A DNA stretch of 64,000 nt from Candidatus Bacteroides pullicola (GTDB lineage: Bacteria; Bacteroidota; Bacteroidia; Bacteroidales; Bacteroidaceae). The notes below the pieces were generated by a model. That model was not told the DNA's origin, ran no database searches, and was given only the letters and a program-made list of their open reading frames with translations. A program made the translations under genes and the position numbers. Positions 44,340 to 53,350 of the stretch are shown one piece after another. The stretch's first letter is position 1. Each line of letters opens with the position of its first letter. The stretch covers positions 107,334-171,333 of the forward strand of contig DXCV01000056.1 in NCBI GenBank assembly GCA_019115825.1. Direction: 5' to 3'.

Positions 44340-45749
44340 TTAACCTGCATATTTCGTCCCGAAGCAATCTTCCACCATTTGAGCATGAAGTCTGTGCAAG
44401 TCCTGCCCGACAATGCTCTTGGGATATGATAGTTTGCATTGAAACTCACCCAAATTGACTTCTTCTCCATTAGGCCCTCTCTCAACAAATGATTTCTCAT
44501 AGTTGAATTCATCAAATACTATGGTGCTAGTCTCGTTTGGTGTTTCAACAGCCTTACTGATAGGCTGTGTATTGTTTGTTTTTTCATTATTTCCAAAGAT
44601 GTCTATGAGTGGATGCTGTTGGAAGGCAGGAGCATCCTTGAAAGGTTGCCATCCGAACCAAGCGTAGAAGCCATTGGCATAATAACGCAGGCCTTTGCTT
44701 TGCGGGAAAAGGCTGCCGAGGAGCAACAGGCATAAAAGGAAGACCACATAGGCTCCCATTGCGTGGAGGACTCCTTGCAGTATTTGCTTCCTGCCGTCTT
44801 TGCCTACGGCTTGTTTCGTGTCGGCGGGGATGTCTGTCTTTTTCTGATAGGTGACCGTCGTGGAGGCTGATGCGGGCGGAGGTGTTGGACGCTTGTCTTC
44901 CTTTACGGTTTCCAATTCTCTCCTCTCTTGTTCAGCCAAGAATTGTTGGTGCGTTTTCTTGATTTCCTCCACAATTTCTTTCTTGCTGTCGTCTTGTTTT
45001 TTTAGCTCCTGTATGGCTCTCATGGCTTCCAGATGTGCTCCGCTCATCCCTCTTAGCGGCCTGGGGCTGTTTACCGTCGGGGCATAGGAAGAATTGTCTT
45101 CCGTAATGGTCGGGGACGGAGTAGGTTGGGGAGTTGGCTTAGACTGATGCACTTGTTTGTATTTCGGGGATGGGCCATATTCATTCTCTTCTTCAGAGTC
45201 CCTGCATAGCCAGATAGTCAGGCGTATGAGGTAGATGATGCCGCCAATTGTCCATCCAATAACAATGAATGGGATGGAGGTAAATACTACAAATATAGGT
45301 ATCGTTAGAAAAGATATGAGATAGAGTGTTAATATGTTCCATCCACTTTTGCCGATGTCGTGTAGGCGGCGGACAGATACGGCCAGTACGGGCAGGAAGA
45401 AAACAAGCCAATATAGGCAATAGAGCAGGCTGACAGGCTGCCCCCATATTTCTATGGTTGGTGAAGGAGTGAAGTATGTTATGATGCCTATTAACACGTC
45501 GAAAAGCGTGAAATACCAGTATTCAGACCGGCGTGCCCTGCCGGAGAAATTGACATAGTTCTTGATGAGGGCCGAGTATATCGCTTCGCCAAAAGTTAGT
45601 GTGGGCTGTTCGTCTATATAATACGGCCTGTAAAGCGGATTGTTGCTGTCCTTTGCTGTTTCTTTTGCAAGGGGTGCTCCGCAGTGTGGGCAAGTGGTAG
45701 CTTTATCAGATACCATTGCCCCGCATTCGTAACATTTAATTAAAGCCAT
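44340..45749 (-). CDS. Zinc-ribbon, DUF805 membrane protein, probably truncated
   Basis: 469 residues. The N-terminus is a zinc ribbon (CYECGAMVSDKATTCPHCG); then a DUF805 membrane domain with GRARRSEYWYFTLF and RRLHDIGKSGWN and about four membrane segments; then a Pro/Thr-rich linker, a coiled-coil stretch (IQELKKQDDSKKEIVEEIKK), another membrane segment (AMGAYVVFLLCLLLLGSLF) and a short periplasmic tail ending KYAG. The tail is the first part of a DUF3298-like domain continuing in frame beyond the stop. Such architecture suggests an envelope sensor or anti-sigma-like protein; the function is unknown. Confidence 0.75.
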   Translation of the reverse strand: MALIKCYECGAMVSDKATTCPHCGAPLAKETAKDSNNPLYRPYYIDEQPTLTFGEAIYSALIKNYVNFSGRARRSEYWYFTLFDVLIGIITYFTPSPTIEIWGQPVSLLYCLYWLVFFLPVLAVSVRRLHDIGKSGWNILTLYLISFLTIPIFVVFTSIPFIVIGWTIGGIIYLIRLTIWLCRDSEEENEYGPSPKYKQVHQSKPTPQPTPSPTITEDNSSYAPTVNSPRPLRGMSGAHLEAMRAIQELKKQDDSKKEIVEEIKKTHQQFLAEQERRELETVKEDKRPTPPPASASTTVTYQKKTDIPADTKQAVGKDGRKQILQGVLHAMGAYVVFLLCLLLLGSLFPQSKGLRYYANGFYAWFGWQPFKDAPAFQQHPLIDIFGNNEKTNNTQPISKAVETPNETSTIVFDEFNYEKSFVERGPNGEEVNLGEFQCKLSYPKSIVGQDLHRLHAQMVEDCFGTKYAG

Positions 45750-45754
45750 AGTTG

Positions 45755-46096
45755 TTATTGTTTATCAAAATGTATTTCCCAGAGATAGTTAAATCCGTCA
45801 GAAATGACGTCAATAGGATACTTCACCTGCTCATATCTTCCCCAATATCGTATTTTGAAGGTTACTAATCCGGCGTATTGTTTTCCTTCTTTATGAACCA
45901 GAGTTACATCAGTCACTTGAATGTCACTAATGCCTAAACTACTCATCGAGATGTTGCTGATAAGATCCGGATTATTGGCCATTTCTTGAGCAATGCCCAG
46001 TTTCACTTCTTCTGCTACAATCTCTGCGGGTATGCAGGACGCCAAGAACAGAATGGTTATTGCAATGCCTACCAGTAAGGAACTAAGTCTTTTCAT
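45755..46096 (-). CDS. Small lipoprotein of unknown function
   Basis: 113 residues from the ATG at 46096, chosen because MKRLSSLLVGIAITILFLASC is a lipoprotein signal and because the longer ORF (46123) would overlap the upstream gene. The mature part contains EEVKLGIAQEMANNPDLISN and beta-rich LVTFKIRYWGRYEQVKYPID. No recognised family. It lies five bases from both neighbours and is surely cotranscribed. Confidence 0.6.
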   Translation of the reverse strand: MKRLSSLLVGIAITILFLASCIPAEIVAEEVKLGIAQEMANNPDLISNISMSSLGISDIQVTDVTLVHKEGKQYAGLVTFKIRYWGRYEQVKYPIDVISDGFNYLWEIHFDKQ

Positions 46097-46101
46097 CGGA
46101 A

Positions 46102-46746
46102 TCATATTTTTTGAAACTCCCAATTATTCAGTCCGTCTTTCAAATTGAACCGACAATAGCACGGCTCTTTTCCCTTATCCACTCCGTGTGCAAATAGTAG
46201 ATATATGATTATCTCCTTGCCGGGTGGGGGGAGTAACGCATCCATTCCTTCTATGTACGATTTATATTTCTTCTGAAGACTATTAAGCGTTCCTTTGTCA
46301 GCCGAGTAAAGTATTTGGATGAAATAGCTTTCTTTGCAATATTTGTCTATTTCAGCATCTTTGATCAGCTTTGTTAAATCATTCCGCACCTTTTCTTCCT
46401 TGACATTATGGGCTTTGAGTTCCAGCATGTGCAATCTTTGCCATTTATCCTCTATTCTTTGGTAGATGCACATATCTATCCGGCCAGACTCTCCGTCCTC
46501 TTTTTCAACCAACCTGCCGTTTTCTGACGAATATCTTTTCTGGGTAGGTGTTTCCACGGAATACTTCAACCCTTTTGCCGTCCTGCAAAAATGGTCGATG
46601 AATAGTTGTTTGAACTCCTGTTCGCTTTGTCGCTTATTACCGTTGCGCAGCTGCGGGTAGATCAGTTTGATGTTTCCGGTTTCTTGTTCCATTTCGATTA
46701 GGTCGCGGAATGCGTTGCGAATTACTTGGTCTACTACGTTTTGCAT
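46102..46746 (-). CDS. Unknown protein with PD-(D/E)XK-like motif
   Basis: Cytoplasmic protein of 214 residues without signal peptide. GRIDMCIYQ followed 11 residues later by LHMLELKAHN matches the D...ExK layout of PD-(D/E)XK nucleases, and the preceding helix (QEFKQLFIDHFCRTAKGLKY) could supply the N-terminal Glu. The C-terminal half (YIEGMDALLPPPGKEIIIYL) is unassigned. A nuclease or nuclease-derived binding role is inferred from the motif only. It is third in the AT-richer block. Confidence 0.6.
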   Translation of the reverse strand: MQNVVDQVIRNAFRDLIEMEQETGNIKLIYPQLRNGNKRQSEQEFKQLFIDHFCRTAKGLKYSVETPTQKRYSSENGRLVEKEDGESGRIDMCIYQRIEDKWQRLHMLELKAHNVKEEKVRNDLTKLIKDAEIDKYCKESYFIQILYSADKGTLNSLQKKYKSYIEGMDALLPPPGKEIIIYLLFAHGVDKGKEPCYCRFNLKDGLNNWEFQKI

Positions 46747-46833
46747 AATTTCTATTGGTATGTTGTTTATTTTTATTTAATTGGCAGAATCGAAGCACGC
46801 ATTGTCTTGATTCTGCCAATGGCTTTTGTCTGT

Positions 46834-47808
46834 TTATGGTTTTAGATAGTACATCTTGGCACCATCAAATACGGCTGGAAAGCCATACAAGTCTGTTAGC
46901 AGACAAGGCTCGCCTTGGAACTGCACGGCGCTGTAGTCTTTGGGGATGGTCGGGGTCGCCTGCACCTGTTTGAGATAATTCTGCGAATAGTATCTCTTTT
47001 CCTGTGGGTAGAGTACAAGTTTGTCATGTTCAGACCCAGCCGGAATTACCGCTTCCAAAGGATAGAGGCAATCAGCGATTATGACGGTTTTCTCTATGAA
47101 CCTAAAAGATCTTTTCCCACTTTTTGCTTGGAAACCGTTGGCCGAAAAGACAATCTCGTCATACGCGCCCCATTGTTGGGTTAAAGAAACTTGGTCATTG
47201 TATTTCAGCAAGGCTTCTATCAGTAAGGACACGTAAACTTCATCGCTTAAATTCATCTGTTTACAATATGGACTGAACTTTTCATAGTAACCTGGGTTAT
47301 CCGTGAATAATTTTCGGATAACCTCGGGGAACTTCTCTTTCTTTATCACCTTTTCTCCTTTTGCATTGCGTCGATAGAAGTTGAGCGGTGTCTTCCCATT
47401 AAGTAGGTCTGATATATCATTAGGTTTAATTTTCCAATTTATTTCCTTCACACAATTGGGGTTCAGTCGATTTCCTTTGAAAGAATATAGTATGGCAGGC
47501 CTCAAAAGAGGATTGTCCATCAGCATGTAAGTCTGCGGACCCAGTTTTTGGGCATACGAACTATATTTATCTGTGACGATGTAGCATTCTTGTTTGTGTA
47601 TTTCTCCATGTTCGTCTGTTTCTACTATCTGTCCGAAGGCATTGGTCAGCGTTCTGCCACCTCCGCTGGGATAGAGAATCAATGTAGGTATGGGGTCTGT
47701 TTGCCAACGGTCAGCTTCTTTATTTTTTTCTAACTGCTGAATGCTGGGTTGTGCTTGAATATCTGTGCAGGCCATTAACAGGAATGCTGCAAATAAACTT
47801 TTTCTCAT
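46834..47808 (-). CDS. Exported protein of unknown function
   Basis: 324 residues with signal peptide MRKSLFAAFLLMACTDIQAQ; LMAC could be a lipobox, so it may be a lipoprotein. The mature part is mixed alpha/beta with many aromatic residues (QECYIVTDKYSSYAQKLGPQ, WGAYDEIVFSANGFQAKSGK). No family recognised. It lies 11 bases after the 47820 gene and 87 before the next gene. Base composition is AT-richer than the flanking chromosome. Confidence 0.6.
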   Translation of the reverse strand: MRKSLFAAFLLMACTDIQAQPSIQQLEKNKEADRWQTDPIPTLILYPSGGGRTLTNAFGQIVETDEHGEIHKQECYIVTDKYSSYAQKLGPQTYMLMDNPLLRPAILYSFKGNRLNPNCVKEINWKIKPNDISDLLNGKTPLNFYRRNAKGEKVIKKEKFPEVIRKLFTDNPGYYEKFSPYCKQMNLSDEVYVSLLIEALLKYNDQVSLTQQWGAYDEIVFSANGFQAKSGKRSFRFIEKTVIIADCLYPLEAVIPAGSEHDKLVLYPQEKRYYSQNYLKQVQATPTIPKDYSAVQFQGEPCLLTDLYGFPAVFDGAKMYYLKP

Positions 47809-47819
47809 AGGTATGCATT

Positions 47820-49145
47820 TTATAAAACAACAATATCATATCTATTCAAGTCATCGTCTTCTATTTGCCAAAGCATTTCACCATTTGCTTGCCAATAAAT
47901 CAATTCCAAATACTCTACTTCTTGTGTCTGCAGGTTGCGGCACTTGGCTCTTAATTCTTTTTTATATATGACAAGGTCTTCGCATCTGTAGGTATTCCCT
48001 GCGATTTGTCCATCGTTGTTTAATTCGGCAAAATCTTGGTTGACATAGTTCTCTTTTAGATAATTGAGATGATTCTCTGTAATGCATGGATTTGCACCTC
48101 TGGTGCGATATATCAAGTATTCAGTTCCATTGGCATCTTCTACCAGCCATACAGTTGGTCTGAATAACCAACTTTGGAAAAACTCGTAATTTTTCTCGTA
48201 ATCAATGGCAGTGGCGTTGTCTATAGTTTGTGAATAAGCGGTTTCATCTCCTATTTCACATGTGTAATATTTAGGTGTGTTTTTTAACTCGTCATATAAA
48301 GTTTTGTCTTCGCCTTTTAACTCTCCTTTTTTAGCTATTTTCTTTTCAAGTTTCTCCAAGTCTTTTTGTATCTTTGGAAGGTACACTGTAGGAGGACATT
48401 GAGTTGAGTTAATACGGACCAAACTGTCTGCTTCTTCATAGGTGAGTACATCCTTTAGGACAAAGAATTGATTGAAGATGTCTTTGTCTATTGCTATATT
48501 GTACCCGTCTTCCATCACACCATAGATTTGTGCTTCAAAGAAAGGAATTTCTTTGCCATATTTGCTAAATTGTTCGGACTTTACAGTTATGCCTACAGCC
48601 GGTTTGTTAGAAGAGGGATTAGCTTTATATGGCATTCGTGTGCTGATCTTATCAACGGTGTATTCCTTGCCGCCAACATTGCAAGTTACAGGTTGCGGCA
48701 AGTAGATTATTTTGCGTTTGACTGCACGTGGAAAAGTCTTGTATTGGTTATTATACGCATCGATGAAATCCCCGTAAAAAAGGATTTTTTGCCCGATGAA
48801 GGCTTTATAAAACTGTATTTGAGCAGGAATAGAACGATCATATTGTTTCCCGTTAGGACCTCTTTCTTCATCTTTTTGCTCATGTGGGAACTCCATATTT
48901 TCAGAACCATCCGTTATGGGGACGAACTTTTCTATTTTTACTTCTTCAGATTCAAACTTGATTTGTGCTTTCCCGTATGCCGAGAAAGCGATAAAGGCAG
49001 CTAATAGCAAGCTGCTTCGGATTAGAAATGACTTTTGTTTGCGCGGATTGTCCTTGATGATTCTCGTGCTGGTCTGTTGGGAGTGCTCCACTTTTTCTTC
49101 AAAGCGGGGAAGGGCTGCATCCATGAAAACTTTTACTTCACTCAT
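47820..49145 (-). CDS. Single-pass membrane protein of unknown function
   Basis: 441 residues from the ATG at 49145 (MSEVKVFMDAALPRFEEKVE); the track's longer start at 49181 is less likely. A short charged cytoplasmic tail, one membrane segment (SFLIRSSLLLAAFIAFSAYG) and a large periplasmic part. Near residue 100 it carries ERGPNGKQ followed by FYKAFIGQKI, closely like ERGPNGEE and YPKSIVGQDL in the DUF805 protein of the same cluster, so the two share a module. First gene of the AT-richer block. Confidence 0.6.
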   Translation of the reverse strand: MSEVKVFMDAALPRFEEKVEHSQQTSTRIIKDNPRKQKSFLIRSSLLLAAFIAFSAYGKAQIKFESEEVKIEKFVPITDGSENMEFPHEQKDEERGPNGKQYDRSIPAQIQFYKAFIGQKILFYGDFIDAYNNQYKTFPRAVKRKIIYLPQPVTCNVGGKEYTVDKISTRMPYKANPSSNKPAVGITVKSEQFSKYGKEIPFFEAQIYGVMEDGYNIAIDKDIFNQFFVLKDVLTYEEADSLVRINSTQCPPTVYLPKIQKDLEKLEKKIAKKGELKGEDKTLYDELKNTPKYYTCEIGDETAYSQTIDNATAIDYEKNYEFFQSWLFRPTVWLVEDANGTEYLIYRTRGANPCITENHLNYLKENYVNQDFAELNNDGQIAGNTYRCEDLVIYKKELRAKCRNLQTQEVEYLELIYWQANGEMLWQIEDDDLNRYDIVVL

Positions 49146-49599
49146 AGCGATGTCTGTTTTGTGTCCTTGCAGATTCCCCAACCCGGACGGGTTTAATCAT
49201 GATTTTAGTGAAAAGTCTTGGCCATATAAAGAAAAAGCGCGGGAATCTGTACCTGTTACTCGTCCCACACTTCGAGGCCTTCGCATTGCCCATCACTGTC
49301 CGAACGAGCAACGCAGAAGCCCACGCCGATATGTATAGTGACTCGGAGTACGCCATGTGAAATGGGTACACCGAGGACATAAACATATCCCGCAGACATC
49401 TACCGTTGCTTTGCTTTTGACAGTGATTTCAAGAAGTTGCGAAGTTCCGAAGTGCCAAAGACAAAACGCTAAGTAAACGTCTTTCTTTATATATGTACGT
49501 TTCCCGCCCACCCGGCTTCTGCAAAAAAGCCGGTGGATACGGAAAACGCTACAAAGCTATGAATTTAATCGGTGATTTCCAATGATTAGACGAGGAATT
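49146..49599. other. 454-base region upstream of the AT-richer block
   Basis: Contains a probable minus-strand promoter (49552-49583), a CCGGCTT/AAGCCGG hairpin (about 49511-49535), and a long leader. The track's ORF 49138-49386 (minus) overlaps the start of the 47820 gene and resembles no family known to me, so I leave it out as a gene. Confidence 0.4.
49552..49583 (-). promoter_or_regulatory. Possible promoter of the AT-richer block
   Basis: On the minus strand ATTG, 20 bases, TAGCTTTG: the -7 box is perfect, the -33 has one mismatch. It would give a leader of about 400 bases before the 49145 ATG. Confidence 0.35.
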
Positions 49600-52209
49600 T
49601 TATTTCATCCCCTTTGGCAACCTCACCTCAAATCTTGTCCCTTCTCCTTCCTTGGAGGAAACCGCCACTTTGCCTTGCAGAAGCCCGGTCAAAGTTTGGA
49701 CAAGGCTTAGGCCGAGGCCGGCGCCTTGGATGAACTCGTCCACCTTGTAGAAGCGGTCGTAGATGTAGGGCAGGGAGGCCTGGGGGATGCCCTTTCCGGT
49801 GTCTTCCACGTAGAAGACGACGGCGTCCGCCCCGTCCTCGCGGCAGCCCAGGGTGATGTGCCCGTGCGAGGTGAATTTGCGGGCGTTGTTCACCAGGTTC
49901 ACCAGAATTTGACGGAGGCGGGCCGGGTCTGTCCGGATGCATAGCGTTTCGTCCGCCGGGAGTTCCAGGTGCATATCCACGCCTTCCTGGCGTTCTTCCT
50001 GGCTCTGCTGGCTGTACACTTCTTGCAGCAGGTTGCTGACGCGGCAATCGGCGGGGTGAAGCTCCACGCTGCCCGAGTCGAGGTTGGAGATGTCCAGCAC
50101 GTCGCCCACCAGCTTCAGCAGCAGTTGGGTGTTCTTATGGATGAGGCGCGAGAATTCCCGGATTTCTTCGGGCGAATACGGCTCGATGTCGTCCAGGAGC
50201 GAGGAGAAGCCGACGATGGCATTGAGCGGCGTGCGGATTTCGTGCGTCATGTTGGCCAGGAAGGCCGATTTCACCCGGTCGGCCAGCAGGGCGCGGTCGC
50301 GGGCGGCGATGAGCTGGGCTTCCGTGTCCTTGAAGTATTGCACGCTCTGGCTGATGCCCAGCACCATGTAGGGCGACCCGTCTTGCAGGCCGTCGAACGC
50401 CACGCTGGAGAACTCCCACCATTCGTAGGTGCCGTCGCTGTGGCGCAGGCGCAGGGGGGAGCGCTTGTTGTGGGTGCTGCCTTGCCGCACCTGGGTGAAG
50501 TCGGCCACGGCGGCGGGCACATCGTCCGGGTGAATCATGGCGCGCAGTTCGGCGCGGGTCAGTATGCCGTCGTGTCCCGGATAGCCCATGTAGTGCAACA
50601 GGCGCGGGGGGAAGTAGAAGGTGTCCTTGTCCATGTCATACTGCCAGTTGAAGATGTCGCTGTCTTCCATCGTCATGTGCAGCAACAGCCGCTGGCGTTC
50701 TTCGTCCGAGATGTTGTGGCAGAGGATGGCTATGCCGTTCAGCCGTTTCCCGTCCAGCAGGGGGATGATTTCGCCGGACACGGGGAAGTAGGTGCCAGTC
50801 TTGATTTCCTGCACAAACGATTTTTCCGGGATGGGCGTCGACGCCTTTTCTGCCATGACCTTCGCTATCAGGTCGTGGAGGATGTCCTGCCCGTTGCAGA
50901 TGATGCGCAGGTAGGTGCCTGCCTTGCGCCCTTCGTAGCTCTCGTTCATCGGCAGGGCCAGCATACGCAGCATGGCGGGGTTGATGAAATGCAGTTCCAT
51001 GTCTGTGCCATAGGTCACCAGCCCGTCGCGGAAGGAGCAGAAGATGTGGTTGAACTCGTTGCGTTGCTTCACCAGTTGCTCCTGCACCATCAGGCGGGTC
51101 TGCATCTCCTTGCGCCGGCGGCTTTCGAGCTGGTTCAGGTGCAGCAGCCAGACGATGATGGAGACCACCACCAGGAGCAGCACAATCGAGCCGGTTATCA
51201 GCCACCCTTGATGCAGCTCCGCCCACGTCGCGCCGAAGATGTCGCCGTGTTCTTCCACCACGCTCCGGCTCAGGCCGAATTGCTGCACGGCTTTCAGGTT
51301 GTAGAGGAAGGTCCCTTTCCGGTCGGTGAATCCCAGCGATGCCGGGTCGGCTCCTTTCAGCACCCGGGCGGCCATCAGGCCCGCCTGGTAGCCCATGTCG
51401 TAGGGCTTCATGTCGTAGGCACAAAGGCTGCCGCTGCTGACGGCCAGGTTCTGGAACGCATAGATGGGGGCGGCAAACGAGTTGGCGGCCACAAAGGACA
51501 TGAACTGTGTCCAGTTGGGCGCAATGACGATGTGGCTGGAGGCGTCCTTCGTGTAGCAGATGTCCTTCACCACCCGGGCGGGCATCTCGGCCAGCAGGTC
51601 ATATACCTTCCAACTGTATCCCGGGTGTTCCCGCCTGAATGTTTCCCAATAGGCATTCAGCTCTTTCAGGCATTGGCGGCTATAGGCGCTGGTGTCGGCA
51701 ATGCAGATGAACTCTTTCCGGCCGGGAAACACCCGCACAGCCTCGGCCATCAGGGCGGCATAATCATTGCTTGCGGTGAAGCCGCACACGTTGGGGCGCT
51801 GCCGCAATCCGTCGGGAATCATCTTCATGCCGGCGCACACCACGGGCAGCTCCCGCAGCAGCGGGTCGTCGCACGCCAGCAGCGCGTTGACAGCCACGCC
51901 GCTGACGGCCACGATGGCTTCCGAGCCATTGGTGCGGGCTTCACGGCAGATTTCTTCCATCATGTCCTTGTGTACATGCCAGTCGCCTACGCCGACGCCC
52001 AAGTATTCGACGTTGATGGATGCGCGTATGCCTCCGGCTTCCAGTCCGTCCACCAGTCCGCGGTTCAGGTCTTCGTGGCAGGCGGTGGCCTTGGAATAGG
52101 AGTGGATGAAGGTGACGTGCCGCAAGGTGTCGGCTGCACGGACGGGCAGGAACGAAGCCATTATGGCTCCGATGGCGATGCAAACCCAAGCTGATAGATA
52201 GTTCTTCAT
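49600..52209 (-). CDS. Sensor histidine kinase with ABC-binding-protein-like periplasmic sensor
   Basis: 869 residues from the ATG at 52209 (signal peptide MKNYLSAWVCIAIGAIMASF); the track start adds nine codons inside the promoter spacer. Periplasmic part (about 25-330) resembles ABC-type substrate-binding proteins (HVTFIHSYSKATACHEDLNR, VCGFTASNDYAALMAEAVRV). A membrane segment (WLITGSIVLLLVVVSIIVWL), two PAS-like domains, HisKA with FLANMTHEIRTPLNAIVGFS, N-box LVNNARKF, DTGKGIP and GAGLGLSLVQTLTG follow. There is no receiver or DNA-binding domain, and no response regulator is nearby. Confidence 0.9.
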   Translation of the reverse strand: MKNYLSAWVCIAIGAIMASFLPVRAADTLRHVTFIHSYSKATACHEDLNRGLVDGLEAGGIRASINVEYLGVGVGDWHVHKDMMEEICREARTNGSEAIVAVSGVAVNALLACDDPLLRELPVVCAGMKMIPDGLRQRPNVCGFTASNDYAALMAEAVRVFPGRKEFICIADTSAYSRQCLKELNAYWETFRREHPGYSWKVYDLLAEMPARVVKDICYTKDASSHIVIAPNWTQFMSFVAANSFAAPIYAFQNLAVSSGSLCAYDMKPYDMGYQAGLMAARVLKGADPASLGFTDRKGTFLYNLKAVQQFGLSRSVVEEHGDIFGATWAELHQGWLITGSIVLLLVVVSIIVWLLHLNQLESRRRKEMQTRLMVQEQLVKQRNEFNHIFCSFRDGLVTYGTDMELHFINPAMLRMLALPMNESYEGRKAGTYLRIICNGQDILHDLIAKVMAEKASTPIPEKSFVQEIKTGTYFPVSGEIIPLLDGKRLNGIAILCHNISDEERQRLLLHMTMEDSDIFNWQYDMDKDTFYFPPRLLHYMGYPGHDGILTRAELRAMIHPDDVPAAVADFTQVRQGSTHNKRSPLRLRHSDGTYEWWEFSSVAFDGLQDGSPYMVLGISQSVQYFKDTEAQLIAARDRALLADRVKSAFLANMTHEIRTPLNAIVGFSSLLDDIEPYSPEEIREFSRLIHKNTQLLLKLVGDVLDISNLDSGSVELHPADCRVSNLLQEVYSQQSQEERQEGVDMHLELPADETLCIRTDPARLRQILVNLVNNARKFTSHGHITLGCREDGADAVVFYVEDTGKGIPQASLPYIYDRFYKVDEFIQGAGLGLSLVQTLTGLLQGKVAVSSKEGEGTRFEVRLPKGMK

Positions 52210-52233
52210 TGTCTGTATGGTAAGTTGACCGTG

Positions 52234-52264
52234 CAAAGATAAGATTTATCGGCTGGGTTGCAAA
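52234..52264 (-). promoter_or_regulatory. Promoter of the sensor kinase gene
   Basis: On the minus strand TTTG (52261-52264), 19 bases, TATCTTTG (52234-52241): a full consensus match, 25 bases upstream of the ATG. Confidence 0.7.
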
Positions 52265-52276
52265 ATGAAATGAAGA

Positions 52277-53350
52277 CTACTCCTCATTCGTCAGCAAAAT
52301 CTTCCTCAACTGCTTCAAATCCTCCTTCTCCAGCCCGACGGCCCGGCGCAGGTAGTCGTCCACGCTGCCGTAGGTGCGCTCTATCTCGTCTTTGGCGGCG
52401 TTCAGGAAGCCCTCGCGGGCGGAATAGACGGTGGTGATGGCCTCTTGCGAGCGGGTGGGCAGGTCGTAGGCATAGCTGGTGGCGGCGGGGATATCAAAGT
52501 AGCGGTTGCTCAGGCGGTAGTCGTCCATGACGTCCTCTTCGTTGACGCCCAGCGCACTCAGGAGCAGGGCTGCGGCAATGCCCGTGCGCCCCTTGCCCGT
52601 GGTGCAGTAGATGACGGCCGGATAGTTGTCCTCGTCCAGCAGGGTGTCGAACATCCGGCGGAAGTCCGAGGCGTGCACCGCCACGATGTGCCGGTTGATG
52701 CGCTCCACGATGCGGTAGACCGTGTCGCTCTGGATGCTCTGCCGGTCGATGCCGGTCAGTATGTCTGCCAGGTTGCCGGCATGGATGGGGATGTGCACCA
52801 CGCGCGGCTGTCCGGGGAGTGTGTCGGATGCCGTGCGGGAATATTCGGACGTGTCGCGCAGGTCGATGAGGGTCCGTATGCCCAGGTTGTTCAGCTTGTC
52901 CCGTGTGGCGGGCTGTGCGAGGTCAATTTGGGCCGAACGGTACAGCATACCCCAGCGCACCTGCTTGTGGCGCGCATAGACGGGATAGCCGCCCAGGTCG
53001 CGGAAATTCTGCACGTTGGGCACGTTGACGTTGCGCGTGGCCACCCGGACGCGGTACTTGTCGTTGAACAGCAACGTGTAGTAGTGGCGTTTCGCCGGGT
53101 CGTCGGTGACGACTGTCGCCCATTGGTCGGCAATGTTGGCTGTGGCCACCGGCCGGATTTCCGGGATATCGTCAGGGTCGGTGGAGGCAAATACCTTTAC
53201 ATATCCTTCTATGGCCGGTTTGGTTTCCCATTTCACAATGCTGTTGCCCACGTTGTTCTCTTCGCACACCACGGTGATGTGGGGCGTCGCCCCGCCACAG
53301 GCGGTGAGCAACATCGTCAGGGCAAGTCCGTTTAACAGGTTCTTGTGCAT
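52277..53350 (-). CDS. Tyrosine-phosphatase family lipoprotein
   Basis: 357 residues with a lipobox (MLLTACGG). A fibronectin-III-like N-terminal domain (about 25-100) precedes a Y_phosphatase3-type domain that starts VQNFRDLGGYPVYARHKQVR and has LIDLRDTSEYSR. The P-loop reads VIYCTTGKGRTGIAAALLLS, a CX5R site with Cys and Arg present, near residue 250. It is exported, so it would act in the periplasm or at the surface; the substrate is unknown. It ends 12 bases from the kinase promoter and is upstream of that gene. Confidence 0.88.
   Translation of the reverse strand: MHKNLLNGLALTMLLTACGGATPHITVVCEENNVGNSIVKWETKPAIEGYVKVFASTDPDDIPEIRPVATANIADQWATVVTDDPAKRHYYTLLFNDKYRVRVATRNVNVPNVQNFRDLGGYPVYARHKQVRWGMLYRSAQIDLAQPATRDKLNNLGIRTLIDLRDTSEYSRTASDTLPGQPRVVHIPIHAGNLADILTGIDRQSIQSDTVYRIVERINRHIVAVHASDFRRMFDTLLDEDNYPAVIYCTTGKGRTGIAAALLLSALGVNEEDVMDDYRLSNRYFDIPAATSYAYDLPTRSQEAITTVYSAREGFLNAAKDEIERTYGSVDDYLRRAVGLEKEDLKQLRKILLTNEE

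Noticed and set aside
49138-49386. 82-residue minus-strand ORF upstream of the 47820 gene
   Set aside because: It overlaps the start of the real gene, has no start context, and I recognise no family; it fits a leader region better.
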